DNA from: Arsenophonus sp. aPb
Lineage (GTDB): Bacteria; Pseudomonadota; Gammaproteobacteria; Enterobacterales; Enterobacteriaceae
DNA: 64,000 nucleotides
Assembly: GCF_029873475.1 (NCBI RefSeq)
Contig: NZ_CP123499.1
Span: 310,001 to 374,000, forward strand
Direction: 5' to 3'
Shown: piece after piece, positions 37,022 to 45,511 of the stretch
How positions within the stretch are numbered: position 1 is the stretch's first letter
How the letters are laid out: each line of letters begins with the position of its first letter
Notes under the pieces: generated by a model
Told to the model about the DNA's origin: nothing
Database searches by the model: none
What the model saw: only the letters and a program-made list of their open reading frames with translations
Made by a program: the position numbers and the translations under genes

Positions 37022-37405
37022 TTAGCGAATAGCTATCGCTTCAATTTCTATGCGAACATCTTTTGGTAAGCGAGCAACTTCGACGCAAGAACGAGCAGGA
37101 TAAGGCGCATTATGTTTGTTAAAAAAAGCTTCATAAGTAGCATTTACACTCGCAAAATCATTCAGATCTTTAACAAAAACGGTAGTTTTAACAATATTAG
37201 CTACATTGAGACCTGCTTTCTCTATAATAGCTTGAATGTTTTCCAGTGACTGTGTTGTTTGAGCAGTAATGTCGTCAGCTATTTCACCGGTTTTTGGATC
37301 AACAGGAATTTGGCCGGATGTAATAATCATGTTGCCAAGATCAACACCTTGTACATAAGGGCCGATAGCTGCTGGCGCGTTTTCAGTTTTAATTTCGTAG
37401 GACAT
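37022..37405 (-). CDS. ridA: 2-iminobutanoate/2-iminopropanoate deaminase RidA
   Basis: RidA hydrolyses reactive enamine/imine intermediates released by PLP enzymes such as threonine dehydratase and so protects other PLP enzymes. The 127-residue product matches E. coli RidA closely: ENAPAAIGPYVQGVDLGNMI, SGQIPVDP, KTTVFVKDLNDFASVNATYE and the active-site arginine in PARSCVEVARLPKDV. The position next to pyrI-pyrB is the E. coli order. It is transcribed alone, 96 bases after pyrI. Confidence 0.97.
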   Translation of the reverse strand: MSYEIKTENAPAAIGPYVQGVDLGNMIITSGQIPVDPKTGEIADDITAQTTQSLENIQAIIEKAGLNVANIVKTTVFVKDLNDFASVNATYEAFFNKHNAPYPARSCVEVARLPKDVRIEIEAIAIR

Positions 37406-37501
37406 AAGTTGTTCTTTACCTTGTAGTCTAAAAGTTAATCATCAATTTACTAGCACTACTAACTTAGTGGTCGACATAAATGAGTGTTATATAATACCGC
37501 A

Positions 37502-37966
37502 TTACATATTATTAATTACCGCATGTCGATCAAAGGTTTTTTCACAATATTTGCATGTTAGAATGACTTCATTATGCCGCTGTTTAACGTTAAAACTGCT
37601 ACTGACGGGCTCATTATGGCTAATGCAATTACTGTTAGGGCAGATCAAAACCGCATCAATTTGTTCAGGTAAGCTAATTAATAGCTTTTTTTCCACTTTA
37701 TAGTCTTTAATACAGTTAACGGTGGCATGGGGGGCATACATAGCCAGTTCGTTTGCTTGTTCAGGTGTGAGAAAGGTATTTTCAATTTTAATTAAATCTT
37801 TTTTACCTAAGTGATTAGAAGGTAGATTTAAACCTATAGTAATACGTTGATCCGTTTGCGTTAATTTAAATAGCGAAAGTAATTTAAAACCCATTTGGGC
37901 AGGGATATGGTCGATAACAGTGCCACAGCTAATTGCTTCCACTTGTAATTTATGGTTATTTGCCAT
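37502..37966 (-). CDS. pyrI: Aspartate carbamoyltransferase regulatory chain PyrI
   Basis: PyrI is the regulatory subunit that binds CTP/UTP or ATP and assembles with PyrB into the allosteric enzyme. The 154-residue product has the nucleotide-binding N-terminal domain (IDHIPAQMGFKLLSLF) and the C-terminal zinc domain with the four ligands in CPNSNC and CKYC. It follows pyrB after 11 bases in one operon controlled by the upstream attenuator. Confidence 0.97.
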   Translation of the reverse strand: MANNHKLQVEAISCGTVIDHIPAQMGFKLLSLFKLTQTDQRITIGLNLPSNHLGKKDLIKIENTFLTPEQANELAMYAPHATVNCIKDYKVEKKLLISLPEQIDAVLICPNSNCISHNEPVSSSFNVKQRHNEVILTCKYCEKTFDRHAVINNM

Positions 37967-37977
37967 AATAGAATGCC

Positions 37978-38913
37978 TCAGAAATTAATAGTTTTGTTTA
38001 GTATCAACGCTAAAAGTGCTTGTCGTGCATAGATACCATTACCAGCTTGCTGAAAATAGTAAGCATGAGATGTTTTATCAACATCAGTAGTAATTTCATC
38101 AATACGTGGTAGAGGATGTAAAACTTTCATGCCAGGTTTAGCGGTGGTTAATTCATGGCTGGTTAAAATAAATTGGGCTTTAACATTGGCATATTCTGAA
38201 GGATCTAAACGCTCTTTTTGCACTCGTGTTATATACAGAATGTCCAGTTTTGGTAATACCGCTTCTATGCTGTCATGTAAGCTATAAGTTATCCCTTTTT
38301 CTTCTAACAGATGTAGGATATGGGCTGGCATGGCTAAAGCTTCAGGCGCAATAAAATAGAAATGATTATTGTCAAATTTCGATAATGCTTGGGTTAATGA
38401 ATGAACGGTTCGGCCATATTTCAGATCGCCAACCATCGCAATATGTAAATTATTTAAACTGCCTTGGCTCTCTTGAATGGTGAACAGATCGAGTAGCGTC
38501 TGTGTAGGATGTTGATTGGCGCCATCACCGGCGTTGATGACCGGTATTTTACCTGCAAACTGAGCTGCTAAACGTGATGCGCCTTCTTGTGGATGGCGGA
38601 TAACAATGGCATCAACATATTGGCTAATAACCGATATTGTATCTGCCAGGGTTTCGCCTTTTTTTCCTAACGAAGTATTATTGCTATCGGAAAACCCCAC
38701 CACAGAAGCCCCTAAGCGGTGAATAGCGGTTTCGAAAGAAAGGCGTGTACGGGTGGAGGCTTCAAAGAAACAACTGGCAATCACTTTATGTTTTAGCAGC
38801 TCCGGTTGGGGATGTTGCTTTAGTGATGTAGCAACTTCAAGTACAGCGAGTAGATCTTCACGTTTTAAATCATTTATCGAGATTATGTCTCGAAGATACA
38901 ACGGATTAACCAT
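37978..38913 (-). CDS. pyrB: Aspartate carbamoyltransferase catalytic chain PyrB
   Basis: PyrB catalyses the first committed step of pyrimidine synthesis, carbamoyl phosphate plus aspartate to carbamoyl aspartate. The 311-residue product carries the carbamoyl-phosphate loop STRTRLSFE (residues 53-61), the flexible 80s loop with NTSLGKKGETL, the HPTQTLLDLFTI block and HPLPRIDEI. Its start lies 44 bases after the attenuator hairpin, preceded by AAGGAGGAAC. Expression should follow UTP supply through the leader described at 38958-39132. Confidence 0.98.
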   Translation of the reverse strand: MVNPLYLRDIISINDLKREDLLAVLEVATSLKQHPQPELLKHKVIASCFFEASTRTRLSFETAIHRLGASVVGFSDSNNTSLGKKGETLADTISVISQYVDAIVIRHPQEGASRLAAQFAGKIPVINAGDGANQHPTQTLLDLFTIQESQGSLNNLHIAMVGDLKYGRTVHSLTQALSKFDNNHFYFIAPEALAMPAHILHLLEEKGITYSLHDSIEAVLPKLDILYITRVQKERLDPSEYANVKAQFILTSHELTTAKPGMKVLHPLPRIDEITTDVDKTSHAYYFQQAGNGIYARQALLALILNKTINF

Positions 38914-38957
38914 CGTGTTGTTCCTCCTTTCTTTATGCCATATCTAATTGTTATGCC

Positions 38958-38984
38958 AAAAAAAAGCCCCTCATTGAGGGGCTT
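38958..38984 (-). terminator. pyrBI attenuator (intrinsic terminator)
   Basis: Read on the minus strand, a 10-base stem (AAGCCCCTCA / TGAGGGGCTT) is followed by eight T. The pyrL stop codon lies inside the stem. As established for E. coli pyrBI, a ribosome closely behind polymerase (low UTP, paused polymerase) would block the hairpin and allow pyrBI transcription. Confidence 0.92.
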
Positions 38985-39078
38985 GAATAAATAGGGTTGG
39001 TCGAGGAGGAAATGCAATAACTAAATAGCCCATTGGCAGCAATGCATATATTGATTCTTTTAAGCATTGGTTATGCAT
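38971..39078 (-). CDS. pyrL: pyrBI operon leader peptide PyrL
   Basis: A 35-codon reading frame starts at the ATG at 39078, with GGGAG seven bases upstream, and ends at the TGA at 38971-38973 inside the attenuator stem. The peptide starts MHNQCLKESIY and ends TLFIQAPQ. Its sequence is not conserved with E. coli PyrL, but position, length class, ribosome site and stop inside the terminator are what the attenuation mechanism requires. The T-rich stretch coding for TLFI, just ahead of the hairpin, is a plausible UTP-dependent pause site. Confidence 0.85.
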   Translation of the reverse strand: MHNQCLKESIYALLPMGYLVIAFPPRPTLFIQAPQ

Positions 39079-39090
39079 TTTTTCTCCCAC

Positions 39091-39132
39091 AAAAATTGTG
39101 GCGCATTATACGCCGCTCTGTCAGTATAGCAA
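39091..39132 (-). promoter_or_regulatory. pyrBI promoter with UTP-sensing start region
   Basis: On the minus strand TTGCTA (39127-39132) and TATAAT (39105-39110) are spaced by 16 bases. Seven bases after the -10 comes AATTTTTG (39090-39097). In E. coli pyrBI the same distance leads to AATTTG, where high UTP causes reiterative U addition and abortive release. The longer T run here should slip at least as well; this is inference. Confidence 0.8.
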
Positions 39133-39564
39133 GTGATGGCGGAAAAAAATTGATAAAATTTTTTAAAAATACAATGCATTGAATTCAGATGAAATTTTTT
39201 GCAGCCTAACAAAATAATTTTTGCTAGTCGTATTGAGGCATTTTTTGGCAAAATTAGCCAATAATGCTTAGCTGTAAATAATTTGGGTGATGGTTTTTTT
39301 TGGTGATTTACCAATCAGAAATAATTTTATTAATCAACCTTTTTTTGTAGATATTCACGCAAATAATTATAAACAGGTTGCTATTGATTAAACATAACTC
39401 TGTAATTTTCCTCATTTTTTTAGATTTAAGTCATATTCAAAGCATGATCATAAAAAATCCAAATCAATCCGGATATAAATTTCTTTGTTGTAATAGTAGC
39501 TCTCCTTCGTTGGCTATGGGAGAATGCAAAAGTTACTGTCATATTAATACAGAGGGAGCGCGAC
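39133..39564. other. Intergenic region between pyrL promoter and rraB
   Basis: This 432-base interval is AT-rich, with many A/T homopolymers. It should contain the rraB promoter; GAGGGAG at 39552-39558 is the rraB ribosome site. I see no gene, RNA or repeat in it. Confidence 0.4.
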
Positions 39565-40149
39565 ATGGTTAATAAAAAAGTACTAGGAGAGCAGCAGGAA
39601 GATACCCGTTTGGATGTTGAAAATGTAGCGACGGATAGCAGTGATCCTAATGTGTTTTATGAAATAGAGCATTACCTTTCAGCTGAAGAGTTGATGTCGT
39701 TTAAAAAAGCCTTAACAGAACAGCAAATTTCCACAGAAAATTTGTTACTAGAAAAAAAAGCAGTCGCAGAGCAGCGAGCAGAAACGCATTCAATCATTGA
39801 AGAATTATTGGAAGATGGTAGTGATCCGAATGCTCTGTATGAAATAGAACATCACTTTTCGGCCAAAGATTTTAAATTACTGGAAAAAGCGGCAATAGTG
39901 GCATTTAAATTAGGTTATGAAGTGCACGATGCTGAAGAGCTAGAAATTGAAGATGGTACGGTATTGATGTGTTGTGATGTTTATCGGGATAGTCCGCTTG
40001 ATGCAGAATTAATTAATAAGCAAGTTGTGCAATTGATGATGTTAACGGAAAAAATTGGCATTAACTACGATGGTTGGGGGACTTTCTTTGAAGACCCTAA
40101 TTATGATGATGCAGAAGAAAAGCCCGTTGAACCTAAGGCATTACATTAG
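39565..40149 (+). CDS. rraB: Ribonuclease E inhibitor RraB with duplicated N-terminal segment
   Basis: RraB binds RNase E and changes degradosome activity. E. coli RraB is 138 residues; this product is 194. Residues 69-194 align with normal RraB from its N-terminus (EQRAETHSIIEELLEDGSDP, then the YEIEHHFSA segment and YDGWGTFFEDPN). Residues 9-49 are a diverged second copy of 69-109 at a constant offset of 60: EQQEDTR/EQRAETH, SSDPN/GSDPN, YEIEHYLSAEE/YEIEHHFSAKD. The extra copy lies in the same frame under a good ribosome site (GGGAGCG region). Whether the extra segment binds RNase E is unknown. It is convergent with valS. Confidence 0.93.
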   Translation: MVNKKVLGEQQEDTRLDVENVATDSSDPNVFYEIEHYLSAEELMSFKKALTEQQISTENLLLEKKAVAEQRAETHSIIEELLEDGSDPNALYEIEHHFSAKDFKLLEKAAIVAFKLGYEVHDAEELEIEDGTVLMCCDVYRDSPLDAELINKQVVQLMMLTEKIGINYDGWGTFFEDPNYDDAEEKPVEPKALH

Positions 40150-40243
40150 AATCAAATTGTTAGAATGGAAAGGACAGGGATTATCAATCAGTTGATAAAG
40201 CGGATTAAGCTGAGTAAGTACTGGTTAGAGTAAGTTTGTGAGT

Positions 40244-40278
40244 CAACAGCACTGATACACAAGATAGCAGTGCTGTTG
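40244..40278. terminator. Putative bidirectional terminator between rraB and valS
   Basis: A perfect 11-base inverted repeat (CAACAGCACTG / CAGTGCTGTTG) with a 13-base loop lies between the convergent genes. The T runs are weak on both sides, so the call is moderate. Confidence 0.5.
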
Positions 40279-40283
40279 CTTAT

Positions 40284-43181
40284 TCAAAGTGAGCTAATAG
40301 TTACTTTTTGATTAGTCAGTTTTTGTTTTGCTGCTAAATGGACTGCTAGGCGTTCACGCTCTTTTTCAACAACAGCAGCTGGTGCTCGGCCGACAAAGCT
40401 ATCATTAGCTAATTTTTTTTCAATTGCTGCTATCTCTTTGGTCAATTTATCCAGCTCTTTATCTAGCCGCGTTAATTCGGCATCTTTATCGACGAAATCT
40501 GCCATTGGGATCAACACTTCAGCGCCATCTATCAGTTTAGTCACAGCAAGGGGTGTTGGTTGCATTTCATCCAAAACAGTAATAGCGCTAAGACGAGCCA
40601 TTGCTTGAATAAAATTCAGATTTTCTGTCACACGTCGTTTTGTTGCATGGTTAGCGCCGCGTAATAGCAGATCTAATGATTTAGCGGGTGAAATATTCAT
40701 TTCTGCCCGAATATTACGTACAGCGATAATGAGTTCTTTTATCCATTCCAAATCATGGCGTGCTGCTTCATCAACCTTGTCGGCTGCAAAGATTGGAAAA
40801 GGCTGTAACATGATAGTGTCTTCTTGAATGCCCTTAACCACTTTCACCCGTTGCCAAATAGTCTCGGTAATAAATGGAATAATAGGATGTGCCAGCCGTA
40901 ATAAGCTTTCTAGTATTTCAATCAAGGTATAACGTGTCGCACGAATTTCTGCTTCATTTCCCTTATGAATTGCGGGCTTAGACAGTTCTAAATACCAATC
41001 GCAAAATTGGTTCCAGGTAAATTCATACAAAATATTGGCCGCGATATCAAAGCGATAAGAATCCAGTGCTTCACGGTACAGTTTTACCGTTTGGTTAAAT
41101 TCTGCCATGATCCAGCGATCAGCCAGCGAAAAAATCATTTCTCCACCATGCTGACCACAATCTTGTCCTTCAGTATTCATCAAGACATAACGACTCGCAT
41201 TCCAAAGTTTATTACAGAAATTGCGATAACCAGTAAGGCGTTTCATATCCCAATTGATGTCTCGCCCGGTCGATGCTAATGCTGCCAGCGTAAAGCGTAG
41301 AGCGTCGGTACCATGCGCTTCAATGCCTTGTGGATATTCTTTGCGCGTACGTTTAGCAATTTTTTCGGCTAATTGGGGCTGCATCATATTGCCAGTCCGT
41401 TTCGTCAGTAGATCTTCCAAGGAAATACCATCGATCATATCAAGCGGATCGATGACATTGCCTTTGGATTTTGACATTTTTTGCCCTTCTTCATCGCGGA
41501 TCAATCCTGTCATATAGACTTTTTTAAAAGGAATTTGCCCTTGGCCATTTTCATCTTTGATGAAATACATTGTCAGCATGATCATGCGGGCTATCCAGAA
41601 AAAGATAATATCAAAGCCACTGACCAACACATCCGTTGGATGGAAAGTTTTTAACGCCTCGCTATTTTCTGGCCAACCTAATGTTGAGAAGGTCCAAAGA
41701 CCGGAAGAGAACCAAGTATCTAATACATCTTCATCCTGATGTAAACTAATCTCAGCACTGAGATTGTTCTCTCGACGCACTTCATCTTCGTCATGACCGA
41801 CATAGACATTACCGGATTCATCATACCAAGCGGGAATTCGATGCCCCCACCATAATTGGCGTGAAATACACCAATCTTGGATATCCTGCATCCAGGAAAA
41901 ATACATATTCTCATACTGTTTAGGAACAAACTGAATACGGCCATCTTTTACCGCCGCAATGGCTTGTTCTGCTAATGGTAGAGTACGAACGTACCATTGA
42001 TCAGTCAGCATAGGTTCAATAACAACGCCACCACGATCGCCATAAGGAATAGTAAGTTGATGTGGCTTTATGGCAACTAATAAACCTAGTTTTTCTAATT
42101 CGCTTACCATTGCCTTACGAGCAGCAAAGCGCTCTATTCCTTGGTAGGATGCAGGGATTGTCGTTGAATAAATTGTGCTAAGGTTGCCAGCGCTGTCAAA
42201 TACTTCAGCTTGTTGGCGGATATGTCCATTGAAATCGAAAATATTGATCATTGGCAACTGGTGACGTTTACCCACTTCATAGTCGTTAAAATCATGCGCT
42301 GGGGTGATCTTCACACAGCCGGTGCCTTTTTCCATATCGGCGTGTTCATCACCGACGATAGGAATACGACGATTAACCAAAGGTAGTAAAATTTGTTTGC
42401 CAATTAAATTCTTGTAGCGTGGATCGGCGGGATTAACTGCCACGCCCGTATCACCAAGCATGGTTTCTGGTCGAGTAGTCGCAACAACTAAGTAATCTTG
42501 GCCATCTGCGGTTTTTACACCATCAGCCAGGGGATAACGTAAATGCCACATAAAACCGTTAACTTCTCGATTTTCAACTTCTAAATCAGAAATAGCGGTA
42601 TGCAGTTTAGGATCCCAGTTGACTAATCGTTTGCCTCGATAAATAAGATCATCTTGATAGAGCCGAATAAATGCTTCTTTTACTGCTTTGGAGAGGCCTT
42701 CATCCATGGTAAAGCGTTCACGTTGCCAATCAACAGAATCACCCAGCCGTCGCATTTGCTGAGAAATATTACCGCCTGACTCTGCTTTCCATTGCCATAT
42801 TTTTTCAATAAACGCTTCTCTGCCATAGTCATGGCGAGTTTTATTCTCTTCAGCGCCAATTTTGCGCTCAACCACCATCTGCGTGGCGATCCCCGCGTGA
42901 TCTGTGCCACTTTGCCAAAGTGTGTTTTTCCCTTGCATGCGCTGGTAGCGAATTAAGGTATCCATGATTGTTTGCTGAAAAGCATGCCCCATATGCAGGT
43001 TACCGGTCACATTTGGCGGAGGTATCACGATACAAAAACTCTGTTTGCTGTTATCACCGTGCGGTGCAAAATAGCCATTCTTTTCCCAGTGTGCATATAA
43101 AGGTTGTTCAATTGCAGCTGGCTGATAAGTTTTGTCGAGCGATGGCTCAGACTGAGTTTGATTTGCGGGTTTCTTTTCCAT
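40284..43181 (-). CDS. valS: Valine--tRNA ligase
   Basis: ValRS charges tRNA-Val and edits misactivated threonine. The 965-residue class I enzyme has the HIGH-type motif NLHMGHAF near residue 60, the CP1 editing domain, the KMSKSKGNVIDP loop near 565, the anticodon-binding domain and a C-terminal coiled coil (DAELTRLDKELDKLTKEIAA). It carries about 14 extra N-terminal residues (MEKKPANQTQSEPS) before the usual MEKTY-like start; an upstream CAAGATGG context makes the call of ATG 43181 acceptable but not certain. holC lies 16 bases upstream in the same operon. Confidence 0.97.
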   Translation of the reverse strand: MEKKPANQTQSEPSLDKTYQPAAIEQPLYAHWEKNGYFAPHGDNSKQSFCIVIPPPNVTGNLHMGHAFQQTIMDTLIRYQRMQGKNTLWQSGTDHAGIATQMVVERKIGAEENKTRHDYGREAFIEKIWQWKAESGGNISQQMRRLGDSVDWQRERFTMDEGLSKAVKEAFIRLYQDDLIYRGKRLVNWDPKLHTAISDLEVENREVNGFMWHLRYPLADGVKTADGQDYLVVATTRPETMLGDTGVAVNPADPRYKNLIGKQILLPLVNRRIPIVGDEHADMEKGTGCVKITPAHDFNDYEVGKRHQLPMINIFDFNGHIRQQAEVFDSAGNLSTIYSTTIPASYQGIERFAARKAMVSELEKLGLLVAIKPHQLTIPYGDRGGVVIEPMLTDQWYVRTLPLAEQAIAAVKDGRIQFVPKQYENMYFSWMQDIQDWCISRQLWWGHRIPAWYDESGNVYVGHDEDEVRRENNLSAEISLHQDEDVLDTWFSSGLWTFSTLGWPENSEALKTFHPTDVLVSGFDIIFFWIARMIMLTMYFIKDENGQGQIPFKKVYMTGLIRDEEGQKMSKSKGNVIDPLDMIDGISLEDLLTKRTGNMMQPQLAEKIAKRTRKEYPQGIEAHGTDALRFTLAALASTGRDINWDMKRLTGYRNFCNKLWNASRYVLMNTEGQDCGQHGGEMIFSLADRWIMAEFNQTVKLYREALDSYRFDIAANILYEFTWNQFCDWYLELSKPAIHKGNEAEIRATRYTLIEILESLLRLAHPIIPFITETIWQRVKVVKGIQEDTIMLQPFPIFAADKVDEAARHDLEWIKELIIAVRNIRAEMNISPAKSLDLLLRGANHATKRRVTENLNFIQAMARLSAITVLDEMQPTPLAVTKLIDGAEVLIPMADFVDKDAELTRLDKELDKLTKEIAAIEKKLANDSFVGRAPAAVVEKERERLAVHLAAKQKLTNQKVTISSL

Positions 43182-43197
43182 CTTGCTTCGTTATTTA

Positions 43198-43647
43198 TTA
43201 AGTTGTTGGTGGTGCTGCCATGATCAAATTAAACCCCATAGTGCGATAAGTTTTGTATCGTTCACGCGCCAACTGTTTCAAATGTTCATCAGTAGGTACA
43301 AAGTCTATCACTTCATGGAATGTTGTGGCAAAGTCTGCAAATGTTGATTGTAGATTTATCAATATATCTCTTGCTGAGCTACCCCTTTTTGTTGGCCAAC
43401 AAAGCTCAACAGGTGCGCCATAGCGAGGGCCTTCACCGGCTAAATTATGTGGGACAAATTGATAAGGTTCTCTTTGCCAAAGTATTTCATCCAATTTTTC
43501 GGCTTGTATTTGCTCCTCACAAGCAATTAAAACACGTTTACCTATCCGCCAGTTTTCTGCTGCTAGCTGACAGGCTAACCATTCATGACTTTCAAGTTCT
43601 GCTTGTGAAGATAGCTGCTCTATTAAATAGAAAGTTGCTTTTTTCAT
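43198..43647 (-). CDS. holC: DNA polymerase III chi subunit HolC
   Basis: HolC links the clamp loader to single-stranded DNA-binding protein. The 149-residue product has the family length and pattern: MKKATFYLIEQ, the ACQLAAENWRIGKRVLIACE helix-strand, EDEQ-like QAEKLDEILWQREPYQFVPHNLAGEGPRYGAPVELCWP and a C-terminal helix ending in GFNLIMAAPPTT. It sits between pepA and valS, the conserved enterobacterial order, with a hairpin separating it from pepA. Confidence 0.95.
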   Translation of the reverse strand: MKKATFYLIEQLSSQAELESHEWLACQLAAENWRIGKRVLIACEEQIQAEKLDEILWQREPYQFVPHNLAGEGPRYGAPVELCWPTKRGSSARDILINLQSTFADFATTFHEVIDFVPTDEHLKQLARERYKTYRTMGFNLIMAAPPTT

Positions 43648-43667
43648 CGCATTACGGTTATGGGAAA

Positions 43668-43689
43668 AGGGTATTGCTTACAATACCCT
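43668..43689 (-). terminator. Hairpin terminator or attenuator between pepA and holC
   Basis: On the minus strand a 9-base stem (AGGGTATTG / CAATACCCT) with a 4-base loop is followed by four T. It lies 11 bases after the pepA stop and would reduce read-through into holC-valS. Confidence 0.6.
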
Positions 43690-43699
43690 ATTATTAAAT

Positions 43700-45220
43700 T
43701 CACTGGTGCGATTTTTCGTCACAGTTTATATAAGCACGATTTAACAGAAATTGAGCAAGTAATGCTACAGGACGGCCTGTTGCTCCTTTGGTTTTTCCAG
43801 ATTGCCAAGCTGTTCCTGCAATATCTAAATGTGCCCAGTGATATTTAGTGGCAAAACGCTCTAGGAAACAGCCAGCGGTAATTGCACCACCCGAACGGCC
43901 TCCTATATTAGCAAGATCAGCAAAGTTTGATTCTAACTGCTCATAGAATTCTTCTGCCAGAGGTAGTTGCCATGCTTTATCGCCTGTTTGCTTAGCGGCA
44001 CTAAGCAATTCATGGGCTAAAGGATTATGATTTGACATTAATCCACTATAGTGATTACCAAGTGCAATAATACAGGCTCCGGTTAAAGTTGCAACATCAA
44101 TTACCACATCAGGATCAAAACGTTCTATATAAGTTAGTGTGTCGCAAAGAACTAATCTTCCTTCTGCATCGGTATTGAGGACTTCTACTGTTTGTCCTGA
44201 CATGGTAGTTAAAATATCACCAGGTCGATAAGCTTTACCGCTTGGCATATTTTCACAACCAGCTAATACGGCAATAACGTTAATCGGCAGTTTTAGTTCA
44301 GCAACAAAGCGCATAACGCCATAAACAGTTGCGGCTCCGCACATATCATATTTCATTTCGTCCATGCCATCGGATGGCTTAATAGAAATCCCGCCAGAGT
44401 CAAAAGTTAATCCTTTACCGACCAACACAATCGGTTTAGCCGCTGGTTCGTTACTTCCTTTGTATTCCATAATCGACATTAGCGATTCATTTTGTGAGCC
44501 TTGGCCAACGGCTAAATAAGCATTCATCGCTAGCTCTTTCATCTGTTCTTCGCCAATTACTTTGGTGGTAAGATTTTGATAATTGTCGGCTAACTGACGT
44601 GCTTGTGAAGCTAAATAGGCAGCATTGCAAATATTGGGCGGCATATTAGCCAGATCTTTTGCTGACTTAATACCTATCGCTACCGCAAGGCCGTGTGAAA
44701 TAGCGCGCTCGCCATTGGCTAAATCGCGGCGTGTCGGGACATTAAAGACGATTTTACGTAATGGTCGTCGCGGCTCGCTCTTATTGCTTTTAAGTTGATT
44801 AAATACATATAACGTTTCTTTGGCGGTTTCTACTGCTTGGCGAACTTTCCAATAATTATTGCGGCTTTTTACATGCAATTCTGTTAGAAAGCAGACGGCT
44901 TCCATTGAGCCGGTTTCATTTAAGGTATTAATTGTTTTTTGGATAATCTGTTTATATTGACGCTCATCGAGTTCACGTTCTTTACCGCATCCAACTAACA
45001 GAATACGTTCAGATAATATATTAGGAACATGGTGAAGTAATAGCGTTTGGCCAACTTTACCTTCCAGTTCTCCGCGGCGTAGTAAGGCACTGATATAGCC
45101 GTCACTGATAGTATCCAGTTGTTCGGCTATAGGGGATAAGCGGCGAGGTTCAAATACCCCAACAATAATACAGGCGCTACGCTGTTTCTCTGGGCTACCG
45201 CTTTTTACACTAAACTCCAT
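43700..45220 (-). CDS. pepA: Leucyl aminopeptidase PepA
   Basis: PepA is a hexameric M17 zinc/manganese aminopeptidase that also binds DNA in cer/Xer recombination and in carAB control in E. coli. The 506-residue product has the N-terminal DNA-binding/regulatory domain and the catalytic domain with VGKGLTFDSGGISIKPS, the metal-binding MKYDMCGAA and the signature NTDAEGRLVLCD. ATG 45220 follows AGGAGAATG. It is divergent from lptF over 291 bases. Apart from pyrBI nearby, PepA is also known to bind pyrimidine-gene promoters. Confidence 0.97.
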   Translation of the reverse strand: MEFSVKSGSPEKQRSACIIVGVFEPRRLSPIAEQLDTISDGYISALLRRGELEGKVGQTLLLHHVPNILSERILLVGCGKERELDERQYKQIIQKTINTLNETGSMEAVCFLTELHVKSRNNYWKVRQAVETAKETLYVFNQLKSNKSEPRRPLRKIVFNVPTRRDLANGERAISHGLAVAIGIKSAKDLANMPPNICNAAYLASQARQLADNYQNLTTKVIGEEQMKELAMNAYLAVGQGSQNESLMSIMEYKGSNEPAAKPIVLVGKGLTFDSGGISIKPSDGMDEMKYDMCGAATVYGVMRFVAELKLPINVIAVLAGCENMPSGKAYRPGDILTTMSGQTVEVLNTDAEGRLVLCDTLTYIERFDPDVVIDVATLTGACIIALGNHYSGLMSNHNPLAHELLSAAKQTGDKAWQLPLAEEFYEQLESNFADLANIGGRSGGAITAGCFLERFATKYHWAHLDIAGTAWQSGKTKGATGRPVALLAQFLLNRAYINCDEKSHQ

Positions 45221-45511
45221 GCATTCTCCTGAATTTTAAAGACAAAGATTGATACTATCGCTAAAATTAACGAACAGTATAAATTTACCTTATGAAATAG
45301 CTGCTTTATGTTAAACTAACCCAATGGTTTACGGATAGTAATAGGTAACGATTTAGCATATTCTGTTTGGTGTTCCAATAGTTAATGCTACATTTATCAT
45401 CATGATACATTGTAACGATTAAGAAAACCAAAATATTGTACGTAACTGTAACTATACGATGAAGTTAGCTATTTTGCTGCAAAAAACAAGTTTTTCACAG
45501 GTGTAATTAGT

